Source: Owenia fusiformis (taxonomy: Eukaryota; Annelida; Polychaeta; Sabellida; Oweniidae). Taken from it: a DNA stretch of 64,000 bases. Positions within the stretch are counted from its first letter, which is position 1. Each line of letters starts with the position of its first letter. Below the pieces are notes generated by a model. The model did no database searches. It saw nothing but the letters and a program-made list of their open reading frames with translations, and was not told where the DNA came from. A program made the translations under genes and the position numbers. The stretch spans positions 9,865,730-9,929,729 of the forward strand of contig CAIIXF020000007.1 of the NCBI GenBank assembly GCA_903813345.2, given 5' to 3'. Positions 1 through 10,680 of this stretch are shown here, one piece after another.

Positions 1-21
1 GACGAAACTATTCTTACGTAC

Positions 22-2696
22 CTATAGATGGGCAGGAAACCTGGGTATTGTTCACTAAAACAAGATTTAGACATTGTAATTAGTTAAACATTTAGTTTGA
101 AATAATACAAATAGTACACTATAATTACTTTTTTCTTTTTTCATTCATTTTATACTATCCTAAGAATGTAATATGATTATTGATTACAGAGAACAGTCCA
201 TACAGCAACAAATTACGAGAAATTATAAGATATAAAGCTAATTCAGAATGCAAAATAAAAAAGTATAGGGTCAAACTGAAAATGTAAGACCCTGTTATGA
301 AAAAAATTAAAACCAAATGAACAAAAAAATCCTAAAAGTATAAAGTACTAAACTGTACCTATGCCACGCGAAATTAAAATATAATATTTATAAAGATTGA
401 AACAAGTAATAATAAGAAACAAGATAAGTAAATAACTTAAAATAAATGACACACAAATAAACAAATAAATTAACTTGTAAAACTTTTTCTATTTCTACTT
501 GATAAAACTAATCAATAGGTTTATTGAGATATTCTAAAATTGAAGGATTAAAATTGATTTATATTTGAACCATCTAGCAGGCAGATCAGATTGACTGTTA
601 GATGTTGGTAGAAGGGGTCCTACTCTTTCCTTAATTCTTCATATGGAAGAAAAAAGAGGTGGATTCGGAATATTCTTTGTCTGGTAATTTTAGATCATAT
701 GAACATAATCACTATTTGTAAAAAAACAAATATTTCTGGACTTGATATGTATGAATTTTTTTATGTATGAATATTAGGTCTTGCCAACATTGAAAAAGCC
801 TTCTCAAATGCAACTTTCATATGATGAAGACAGCATAATGACCAAACAAAGAATGAATCTTAGAAATACACTTTTACTTCATATTGAGACGGATTTACAA
901 TAACATGTATATGATAAATAACCCCATAGATGCAAGTGACTGATGGCTCCAGCGTTATACTTCCCAGTTTCGAAAGTATAACATATCTTAGCGATTAAAA
1001 CAGTTGACTATTACAATAATCTTGCTTATTGAAGAGCAGATTTGTTTTTAATTGATATCAACTTTCAACTACAAAATTTCGGATTTGTTTGTGAGGAGAT
1101 TTTTGGAGCCACCATACCCTCATATTTATCATAATAATTAATTAAAATAGTAAAAGGTTTAATGTTTAAGTTGAAGCTAATCTGTCAATAATCTATGAAT
1201 TGCTTCATTTACCTACAACAACATTAGGACCTGCAATAAATAAATTAAAATACACTTATTGGTTTACTTATTGGTTTAATTTATTTTAATATCAATTTAA
1301 TGAATTTGGATTTAAGCAACTTGAAATCAAGTAATTGATAAAGGTTATGGACCTTGGTTACTGAATCTTGGTAAATGTGAAAATAACCAAAAATATAGAA
1401 AGGCTATATTGTGTTTTAAATTGATAAAGTGAACAATGAGATGTTTAATTGGGTACTCACTTAAGTCAATATCCAAGCGGCATTCAAATGTGTTGGAAGG
1501 TTCTAGTGATATATCATCTACTGTGGCAGCTCTGTACCCATCCTTACATGTACACACATTAGATACGCAATCCTGGAAAAGTCCTGAACATATTTTCTTT
1601 GAATTGTCACAAGCCTCGCCAAGCAGAGGGAAAGATGTGCCATCTGATGTTGGATCTTTTCTACATCTGCCACTAGATTCAAAATACTCGTCTTCACATT
1701 CACATTCACGTTGAGGGACTAATGGATTGAATGGTGGGCATCGTGAATTCGGTCGTAAGCAAAATACGTTTGCTTCTGGGTTACATTGTTCCCCAAGATC
1801 AGCAGCTGCAATGATATGTAATGATAAACTAAATGAATTGCAATAACAATCAGTTTACAATCAAATATTGAACAAGCATGGACCTAGATGAGGAGGAACG
1901 AGAGAGCTCAGGAGGAATATAAATCGTATGTGCTGTTTCAAATCAGTTTCAAAATGTCAGCTAAATCCTAACAATGGGTCCTATTCAAAATCAGAAATCT
2001 AACAAAAAGTGAAAGGTTTACTCCATTGTGATGAATATTACATTGTAATATGATTAAACCATTCAACCTGTGCCTCCCATTCACATTCGTTTGACTTCTT
2101 AAAAACAATTTCATCTCCATACCTTGTCCACATGTAGTCTTGTCTTCTGATGGTAGAAACCCAGTGTTGCACACACAAAATTTCCCATCGCATCCTCTAG
2201 TGATACACCTGGCATCAGCAGGACATTCAGCTACACTTTCACAGCCTTCATCTATATTAGCTGCATCTATAATGGATACATAATGATGTTGGTGCAAAAG
2301 GACAGAAAAGGTTACCAAGATGAGCTGTTATATAGGGTAAAAGCCCAGTGTGGGTCAATAAAAATAAAAGGTATTCTAAAAGCGGGCTAAAACTCTGCAA
2401 CGGTTTGAAATCAATTGAAAATTCAAAAATTAATTTAGGTTTAACCCCATTTCTTATAGAGGTTTGCATGGAGAAATCCAATCACTGAATGACTTTTAAC
2501 CGGGACAATGATCTGGGTTGAATATTTATAGATGGTAATTATATCATTGTACTATGCCTGCTCAACAAATTGTACAGTCATTACTTTTATGTTAGGGCTG
2601 GTTGTTCATTTGGTGCGGCTCACCTGTCATTACTATAAGTACCATCAGTACCATCAGAAACGTCATAGACAGACACCATTTCAGTCTTAACTGCAT
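22..2696 (-). CDS. Secreted Cys-rich (EB/EGF-like) protein, 5' part of gene
   Basis: Three well-supported exons join in frame on the minus strand: 2696-2624, 2266-2123 and 1805-1461, all GT-AG and phase 1. The first encodes a start Met and a hydrophobic signal peptide (MQLRLKWCLS, then a Leu/Val/Met-rich stretch). The next two encode Cys-dense modules with the spacing of EB or EGF-like units (CESVAECPADARC, CVCNTGFLP, CECEDEYF, CTCKDGYR). A fourth small exon at 54-22 is possible: AG acceptor, GTACGT donor, frame kept. The protein would be secreted or extracellular. The 3' end lies beyond the left edge, so a membrane anchor cannot be excluded. No known orthologue is recognised. Confidence is high for exons 1-3 and low for the fourth. 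Confidence 0.7.
55..1460. other. Intron of the Cys-rich gene; one short unexplained open stretch
   Basis: AT-rich, with no supported gene. The + strand segment 778-902 stays open for about 41 codons before a stop and has a conserved look (SYDEDSIMTKQRMNLRN). It could be a transposase remnant, but I cannot assign a family. Confidence 0.5.
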
Positions 2697-2762
2697 CTAC
2701 AAGTATAGATCCATTAATACAAAGAAATCAATATGATGTTGCGTTTATAGTTATTAGTGACA

Positions 2763-3420
2763 ACAAGGCACAGGACGTGAACGAGATCACACCATCAAAT
2801 AGGTGTAGAACTTGATATCCCCTATCATGTGTGCGAATTTGAAGGAAATCCAATAAGCGTTTTTTTCTAAAATGGTGATGACAAGATTGATCAAAAAAAC
2901 CTTTAAAATGGCCACCAGAAAACAAGATGGCCACCCAAAAGTTAATCAGCTCTAGTACTTGATATCCTCTATCATTTGTGTAAATTTGAAGGAAATCTGA
3001 TGAGCGGTTTTCCTGAAACGGCGATGACAAGATTTTTCGAAAAACCTTCAAAATGGCCACCAGAAAACAAGATGGCCACCCAAAAGTTAATCAGCTCTAG
3101 TACTTGATATCCTCTATCATTTGTGTAAAGGAAATCCAATGAGCGGTTTTCCTGAAATGGCGATGACAAGATTTTTCGAAAAACCTTCAAAATGGCCGCC
3201 AGAAAACAAGATGACCACCCAAAAGTTAATCAGCTCTAGTACTTCATATGCTCTATCATCTCTGCGAATTTGGAGAAAATCTGATGAGCAGTTTTCCTTA
3301 AACGGCGATGACAAAAAGCGGGACGATCACGACCACGATCACGACCACGATCACGATCACGATCACGACCACGGCCACGACCAGTATGACGACTATATCC
3401 CACCGATGGTGTGATAAAAA
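2763..3420 (+). mobile_element. Tandem-core repeat element, copy 1 (pearl/HINE-like)
   Basis: A non-coding element with a recognisable layout. The left flank carries ATCACACCATC (2786-2796). About three units of a 145-bp repeat follow (TTAATCAGCTCTAGTACTTG and AAAATGGCCACCAGAAAAC motifs), then a GATCACGACCAC microsatellite (about 3325-3382). The right end carries GATGGTGTGAT (3405-3415), the exact inverse of the left motif. Two relatives lie at 11901-13120 and 17341-17672. The architecture matches the bivalve 'pearl' / Helentron-associated non-autonomous elements; that family assignment is inference. Minus-strand reading frames here are repeat artefacts. Confidence 0.75.
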
Positions 3421-3866
3421 GTAACAATGTGATGTAAGTTAGAAAACATGTCAACCCATAATCAATAAGTGATTTTCTTAATGCCTAAACATTTAACTTT
3501 CAGTCTACAATTCAATGCGTGCATGATTTCACTGATAAATCATTTTAGAAATGACTACTAATAGATTTAATTTCGATAGTTGATGTTCTTCAAATGTGCT
3601 TTATTAATAAGAAAAGAAATAGAAAAGATAGAGACAAGTAAAGATTAAGTTTTTGTTTCTATATATTTATCAGAATTTTACAATATTTTTAAGGTTATTT
3701 GCCATAAATTGTTTTAAAAATTGATATAGGCATGCTTTTTAAAAGCTTACTTCAAACAGTTAAATTCTCTATCCCCTTATTACATACCTTTTCTATGTCA
3801 TGTGACCACATACATGAAATGATGTCCGAGATAAATTCTAATGTCTCAGATACAAGAATTCTCACA
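3421..3866. other. Intergenic, nothing recognised
   Basis: AT-rich spacer between two repeat elements. No coding or structural signal was found. Confidence 0.6.
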
Positions 3867-3871
3867 CATCT

Positions 3872-5342
3872 CAGACTTGCCAACCTAAAAGGAAAAAGTT
3901 TTCGGGAGATTTAAAAAAAATTGCGGTATTTTAACGGGAGCTTTTTTCAAAATCCAGTAGTTTTTGCGGGAGTTTTTTGAAAAAAAGCGGGAGTTTTTAC
4001 GGGAGATTTTTAAAAGATTGGTAGTTTTTACGGGAGATATAAAAGAAACAGGAGTTTTTGCGGTAAATTTTGCAAAAAAACGGGAGTTTTTACGGGAGAT
4101 TTTGAAAAAACTGGAGTTTTTACGGGAGGTTTTTTAAAAAAGGTATTTTTCGCGGTAAAATTTAAAAAAACGGGACTTTTTACGGAAGATTTCAGAAAAA
4201 ATGGGAGTTTTTGCGGTAGGTTCCGAAAAAACGGGAGTTTTTACGATAGGTTTTGAAAAAACGTGAGTTTTTGCGGTAGATTTTTAAAAAAACTGGAGTT
4301 TTTACGGTAGATTTCTGAAAAAACTGGAGTTTTTACGGTAGATTCTGAAAAAACGGGAGTTTTTACGGTAGATTCCTGAAAAAACGAGAGTTTTTACGGT
4401 AGATTTCTGAAAAAAAGGGAGTTTTTACGGTAGATTTTGAAAAAACGGGAGTTTTTACGGTAGATTTCTGAAAAAACTGGAGTTTTTACTTTAGATTTTG
4501 AAAAAACGGGAGTTTTTACGGTAGATTTTGAAAAAACGGGAGTTCTAACAGTAGGTTTCTGAAAAAACGGGTGTTTCTATGGTAGATTTTGAAAAAATGT
4601 GAGTTTTTGATGTAGATTTCTGAAAAAACGGTAGATTTTGAAAAAACGGGAGTTTAATTGGTTGAAATTATTATGATAATAAGAACTTATAATCTAAGAT
4701 AGATTTCACTTACGTTCATTATTTTACAGCAGTCCCTTCCCATAATGTGCCTTATATTGCGGGAATATTTTGTTTAGCGCCATATAAAAACAAAATGTAT
4801 TCTCCCGACAGAAGTATGACAGAATATGAATTGGCCCCCCTTTGTGAACATTTGGTGTGCAAACTTATACCAAACTGATCGCAGAAAAGCAATTTGAATC
4901 ATGGGAATGAAGTACTTTTAAGTTATTTATGGAAGTCTTGGAGTAACAGAAAGAAGCGTGCCTGCAATAATCAAGGTCACAAATTTGTCAAATTCCTTTT
5001 AAATACGGTAGATTTCGACAGCAAAAAACGGAGATTTTACGGGAGTTATACCAAGAATACGGGAGATTTTACGGGAGTTATACCAGAAAACGGTAGATTT
5101 TACGGGAGTTATACCAAGAATACGGGAGATTTGACGGGAGTTATACCAGAATACGGGAGATTTCAGCAAAAATACGGGAGATTTTACGGCCATATTTTTA
5201 AAAAAAATTACGGTAGATTTTAGTAGAAATACGGTACGGGAGTTTTTACGGGAGAAAACGGTACGGGAGTTTGGTATTTTTTACGGAAAAACAAAAAATT
5301 TACGGGAGATTCCCGTAAAAAAACGGGAGGTTGGCAAGTCTG
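3872..5342. mobile_element. TIR element carrying minisatellite arrays, 5-bp target duplication
   Basis: The ends are perfect 15-bp inverted repeats (CAGACTTGCCAACCT at 3872, AGGTTGGCAAGTCTG ending 5342). The direct repeat CATCT flanks both sides (3867-3871 and 5343-5347), which reads as a target-site duplication. The inside is almost wholly minisatellite: about 25 units of roughly 30 bp (ACGGGAGTTTTTACGGTAGA type) at about 3889-4660, and a second array at about 5005-5335. About 340 bp of non-repetitive sequence separates them. The CAG terminus suggests a hAT-like non-autonomous element; the superfamily is inference. The reading frames inside are repeat-driven. Confidence 0.8.
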
Positions 5343-5347
5343 CATCT

Positions 5348-6129
5348 GCTATTTCACAATTGTGAAAATCTGAATCTAATATCTTTAAATGCACATACAA
5401 TTTCAAATACAACATACAATCAGGAGTGACAAAAGTCTTCATATTTATTTTAATTTTAAATTATTTACTTTGCAAAAAAGATTGTGATGCCATATCTCAA
5501 TGTGCAAATATACTCAATATAAACTTAATCCAAACTTCAAGAACAAGGAAGTTTCTGATATATTCTCAGTTCTCAAGTTAAATACTAATAAATGTCGGGT
5601 TTAGTACAAAACATGGCACCATAAATGTCTGAAAGAAATGTTTGTATGAAGTTTTTGAGAAACCATTTGCATTTTGTTTTGTAAAGTCTAATAACACAAA
5701 TGTGTCAACAAAATCATAGCTATTTGATACATAATAAATACACCACTCCCATTTCATTATAATCATGGAATCTTGTATTCAATGAAAAAAAATGTTGGTG
5801 TATATATAAGGCCATATAAGGCATAAATTGATAATGGGATTGATCATTGAGAATGGTATTCATAGGTTGTATAAGAACTCACAACTGAATGTATAACTGT
5901 AAGAAAACTTAGTAAATTGTTAGCTTTTTCAAAAGATGGTGCCTCATGTACTTTATTAACATATAACTGGAAGTATTTCCCCAATCTATTAACAAGTGAA
6001 GCTTATCTATGTTCATGGCAAATCCACCAAGTTCATGCTACTTGTACATTTGATACAACTGTAACTATGTGTTTTGATAAATATATATTAATGGCATTAT
6101 CACTCTGCCTGGATTCCTTTTCTATTATG
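5348..6129. other. Intergenic, nothing recognised
   Basis: AT-rich spacer with no supported gene. Short frames here show no homology I recognise. Confidence 0.55.
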
Positions 6130-6131
6130 TA

Positions 6132-7038
6132 CCAGGCCGTTCAATAAGTTCACAGAAAAATGCTCTCATTTCAAAGATTTTTGATATTTTCTCATTAAAT
6201 GTTTACACAATGTGTAAAAAATATTTTTCAATTGATTCTTTGAATATCAGCATCTCTAATTCGATTGGTCAAAAATAGTGGTTACTATGGTAACTTGACT
6301 TTTAGGTAGGCGGGCACTTTTTATGTCACACAATTTATCATTAGAGAAATCTATCATTATGTGCAAATCAAGGATCCCTATGTTCGATTTGTTCTAATTT
6401 AAATAACAAACATAATGAGGGAAAATGGATGCTCATAGTTTTCATAGACATTTCCGGAATCCCTGCTACTTAATTCTGTACCAGAGGGCCAGAAAATCAA
6501 CAAAGAGTATTACACTATGGTAAGTTAATAACTTAACCATTCAGCCAAACTCTAAATTTTTCTATCATGATAATGCACCCAGTCACACTGCTAATTTTGT
6601 GCAGGAAACCATCACACATAGCTTGTAAAATAGATGGCAAAGCTGCCCCAAGTTCCATACTCTCCAGAGATAATCCTTGATTCTGCTGTTTTCAACAGGA
6701 TGGAGGATCAACTAAGAGGAGCATATCGTGAAACAATGCAACAACTTTCGACTGTAGTCAAGATGACCCTTCAAACAAGTTTTCCTGATGTCTTCAGAGC
6801 ACAGTTTCAACAATGGGTTGAACACCATGGGGAGAATATTTCGAACACCTTATGGGACAATAGTTATGACTATTATAGCTATTGAATAATGTGACGTAAA
6901 AAGTGCCATTTTAGAAATGCTGATATTTTCTGAATCAAATACAAAATGTTTTTTACACATAATATGAAAATTTCATGAGAATATATCAAAAACCTTTGAA
7001 ATGAGAGCATTTTTCCATGAACTTATTGAACGACCTGG
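6132..7038 (+). mobile_element. Internally deleted mariner element with transposase relic
   Basis: Inverted ends (CCAGGCCGTTCAATAAGTTC at left, GAACTTATTGAACGACCTGG at right) extend inward with good similarity for well over 70 bp and show further inverted matches to about 190 bp. A TA dinucleotide precedes the left end, as expected for Tc1/mariner insertion. The interior keeps + strand transposase fragments: the second catalytic Asp region (YHDNAPSHTANFVQ, about 6560-6610) and the C-terminal region beginning YSPE (from about 6660). The usual YSPDLAPxD motif is degraded, so the third Asp is lost. Frameshifts and the 907-bp length (about 1.3 kb is usual) show it is dead. Confidence 0.85.
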
Positions 7039-7124
7039 AATAATGGGAGGATAACGTTTTTCAACTCTGGTGATTTAGATTCATGATTTCCATTAAAGGG
7101 TCTTGATTGAGAAATGAAGGACCC

Positions 7125-7785
7125 ACGGTCCTGTGCTCACACAGTTTGGAACCTTCAGAGGAATATATATCCTGACTTTCAAACAAAAATATTGATTTGG
7201 ATTTGTAGTCTCAAACTTTGAGAAACTTAGATAGCACAGTAGTGTGACCTAGTTTGATGACCTTTGACCTTGAAAATTAAAGGTCAAATCCTAAAACTAA
7301 TGTCAGATTTGAACTCCTGGCAACTTGTAGATGATTTTCAAAAAAAATTGGTCAAATTGAAGCAAGTTGAAAAATAACTTATTTTTACTGTTTTTTGACG
7401 TCAAATATCTCAAAAACGGTAAAAATTTGATGCTGACTATATTGGGCAATATGTAGGGAATGCTTAAATCTAGTAATGATGTAACTCATTGCAAGAAATG
7501 ATCAAGTATAAGGCAAACTTTGAGAAACTTGTCAATCACTAAACTTGCCATTGACTTTATACATGAGAAAGTTTCCTGAAAATGACTAAGTCCTACTTTT
7601 TGTCAAATTTTATAGAGTAAACACCAAAAACTGTAATTCCAAGAGCTTTGAAATCTTCAGAGGACATAAGTTGCATACACATTAATTTGTGCGGCCAATG
7701 TTGACGGACGGACGGACCAACGGACGGACCAACGGACGGACGGACGCCTGGTCGATCCCATAGGCTCACTGTGTGAGCCAAAAAT
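7125..7785 (-). mobile_element. Tandem-core/microsatellite repeat element
   Basis: The element ends in a (ACGG)n-type microsatellite (about 7704-7746) followed by a perfect hairpin GGCTCACT/GTGTGAGCC (7763-7779). A related TGCTCACACAG lies near the left end. The segment 7190-7400 is the reverse complement of sequence in the 33773-35778 element (ACCTTTGACCTTGAAAA, ATCTACAAGTT and CTCAAACTTTGAG motifs), so the two belong to one family in opposite orientations. Non-coding. Confidence 0.65.
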
Positions 7786-8791
7786 AATATACGGAAACAG
7801 AAAGGCCCCTACAACACTTTTAGATTTTGAGCAAAGGCCGAATGTAAGATGAAGTTCAACATGGATAACTGAATTCATTTAATTATATCATTGTCTTACA
7901 TGACAGCTATTATGGTGAAAGTATGTGATTGTCAAAAGTACATCAAACATACATATAATCCATTTAGTGATGGTGTAGTGATGCAAACACAGTATGTTTA
8001 TGAACCAGGATATGGTAATAGATATCTATCAATTATGCACTTATATTTATCAATTTCAGATTTAAATGTTTAAATACACCAGTTTTCGATGGATTTTTTA
8101 ACAATAATTGTTGGCTGAATTGCATTTCTGCAACACTGACATTGAAGATGCTCTTTCCTTTTGGCAGTTTTCAAAATATTTAATTCTAAGAATTTACTTA
8201 CCCCCTCCTCAAATTCCAGTAGTTAAGGCCCATGAAACACAAGCAAACATTGCTTAAGGAAGCCAAATTGAGTGCAATTTTTCTCCAAATCGCAGTCTGT
8301 TTTTAATTTCTTTTTAAATTTTGGATCCTTGACCTCAGAGTTAGAGACCAAACTCAAATAGGGGCCAGTTAGACATTGGTCATTGGTCATCTTGCATATT
8401 TCAATTCCAACCAATACAAATTACAAAACATTGTTTTTTCTTTAATAATACTCATACAATATATTAATTAAATATTGACATTCTCCATTATTCAATTTAA
8501 TAACTCCATGCCACATAAGCCAATGATTGATAATATAGTAACTGATGTTAAATAAAAAATAAGATATCAATCAATCTTAAAATAATACAGCATACTCATA
8601 TTAATCATAATAAAAATAGATATGATATGTATACAATGTACATACAAAATAAATAACATTGAGATACACAAGCATGACAGTTAAGTTTTGTTAAAGGTGC
8701 AACAAAGACCTTTCCACCTCTATTTTAAGTGTAATCTAGATCGTTTCTTTTTACAAAGACCAGAGAAATGTTGAGAGTAACTTTCTAAACA
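7786..8791. other. Intergenic, nothing recognised
   Basis: AT-rich sequence between two mobile elements. No gene or RNA was recognised. Confidence 0.55.
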
Positions 8792-9361
8792 TGTGTAACA
8801 TTATCCCGTTCCCGGACTATGGTCCTGTGAACATCTCAATCTTTTGCCTGTGCGATTACAACATGGGAGAATTTTTTACTCATCTTACACTTCAGATACC
8901 TACTTCAATTAAATAGATTCCTTGGTAATTTAGCATTCTTTTCGTGTAGTTGAATCCACAATTGTCTGGGTTTATCGGCAGAACGAAGACATTTTCGTTT
9001 TTGATCGCAATATTTGCGTGTAACATTTAACTTATTTCAAGCGTCAAATTCCTCCATATTGGTACTTCCGGGCTACATCCGGGACAGCCAAACGGGGGAT
9101 TCCCCTTTTAAATCCAACCGCCATTTTGAAAAGTGATGGAATCTCTCTCGATGAAAAAGAGAAAATGTTCCCGTTCTGCCGATATACCCAGACAATCGGC
9201 GGTTCCAATATATTAGAAGTTACATCTTGAGTTCTATAATGCATTGAGGTAGGTATCTTAAGTGTAAGGGGCGCAGATAATTCTCCCAAGTTGTAATCGT
9301 ACAGGCAAATGAATGCGCTCAGTGCAGGACTTTAGTCCGGGAACGGGATAAGTGTCACACA
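8792..9361. mobile_element. MITE/foldback element with long terminal inverted repeats
   Basis: The two halves are inverted copies. ATCCCGTTCCCGGACT near the left end matches AGTCCGGGAACGGGAT near the right end, and the similarity continues inward (TTGCCTGT.CGATTACAAC, CTTACACTT.AGATACCTAC) for about 200 bp. The middle (about 9010-9130) is single-copy. No transposase is encoded. A target duplication is not clear. Confidence 0.75.
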
Positions 9362-10093
9362 TTTACAATATTTTTGCTCAAAGTATTCCATATCAGGCCT
9401 TTTTTCTGAAATGTCTGTCACCTTTGACTTTATTCCATGGTAATCCTCTGATTTTTTCCTCTTTTTCAATTTTAATAATTTCTGCATCTTTAATCAGAGA
9501 TATCACAATTTTCAAAAAGGAATTATTTCAAAAAGGCAAAGAAAACATTGGCATACTTTTCTAAAAACTGCTTCCAACATTGAACTCTCTCTATTCTTTA
9601 CTGCCACTTTAAAATCAAATATTACTGTTACATCTAGTAGAAACTTTGGGTTTTCTATACAAAGTTGATAAATGTCCAGTTTCTTTCATTAAATTTGTGT
9701 ATGAAGTAGCTTGCTCATTTTATATCTGTTGTAGTGATAAAGCATTTTGTAGAAATGTCTCCTTGAGAACAGTCTTTGTGAACACATTTTAATTCCTAAC
9801 ACATTTTATGATACACCACACTGTACATCTTACAAGTTTTTTCATGGATTAATAGTGAGAGATGTCAATGAAATCTTTGGTAACTGTTTCTTTTTACAAA
9901 GCAACATATATCAATTTAACATACAAATGTAACCTCTAAGGTTAAACTGTGCAGGAATAGTTATTATATATATGAACCAATTTTTAATCATAGGTACATT
10001 ATATCGTTGTATACATGTATATTTAAAGCAATTAACGTATGAATCTCACAGTACAAGTAATTTATAAACATTCTACAAAGGTGTCTTGCATGG
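9362..10093 (-). other. Probable 3' UTR of PTPN23
   Basis: This lies directly downstream of the PTPN23 stop codon on the minus strand. A minus-strand AATAAA hexamer sits at 9434-9429 and is the likeliest polyadenylation signal. That would give a 3' UTR of about 0.65 kb. No coding signal was seen. Confidence 0.4.
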
Positions 10094-10680
10094 TTATTTC
10101 TTGCCTTTCACAGACCACATGGCATCCAATTGACTCAGGGGGTCGGCAGGGTCCACCTGTGAGCTTTCAAGACAACCAGAATGTGTATTAAAGTTTGCTT
10201 TTGTTATTTTCCTCTTTGAACTTGGGCTAGGTTCAAGCGTGAACTTTTCAGGATTTTGTAAATCAGTTAATGCAGTGTTAGTGATCTCAGTTGGTTTCTG
10301 AGTGTCAGATTCTGTGGTGATGTCATTTGGGTTATTCTGACCAACAGAATCTTGAATATCATCTCCATTTATAGGAGCAACTTGTTCTTCATGTTTATGT
10401 GTATCAACGTTTTTCGCGACTGGCTCAATATTAACTGGCTGTTCTGGAGCTCCATTAGCTGTTCTGTTATCCTCCCTCTGTGTGTCATGTATTTCTGCGG
10501 TGGATGTATGGGGAGGAGGTGGGGAAGAACTGGATGTTTTGAACATCTCTGAGATACTTGACTGTATAGCTGTAAGATTCCCAGTTCCCAAGATAAAATC
10601 CTCAGATGGGAGTCTGTGTGGTTTCTCTCCAGGACTTGGCAGTTTGTCACCAAATGACACACGACTGGTTAATATACCCC
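10094..10680 (-). CDS. PTPN23: PTPN23 last exon: C-terminal tail
   Basis: Encodes about 195 residues, starting in phase with the PTP exon at 33489-33290 (Lys-Arg across the junction). It is low-complexity, Ser/Pro/Thr-rich, with two recognisable family patches: an AIQSSISEM segment near the start of the exon and the terminal SRK..A.FN...[10 protein letters not shown] block. It is separated from the previous exon by a 22.6-kb intron, which is the main reason the gene could be split in automated annotation. Confidence 0.88.

Noticed and set aside
778-902. 41-codon open stretch that might be an exon or transposase end
   Set aside because: Too short to assign; no donor or family motif established.
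3325-3382. His/Asp repeat peptide (DHDHDH) possibly metal-binding
   Set aside because: Translation of the CGATCA/CGACCA microsatellite in a transposable element, with no gene context.
4894-5223. + strand frame with repeated RFYGSYTKN units
   Set aside because: Driven by the minisatellite of the 3872-5342 element; no homology.
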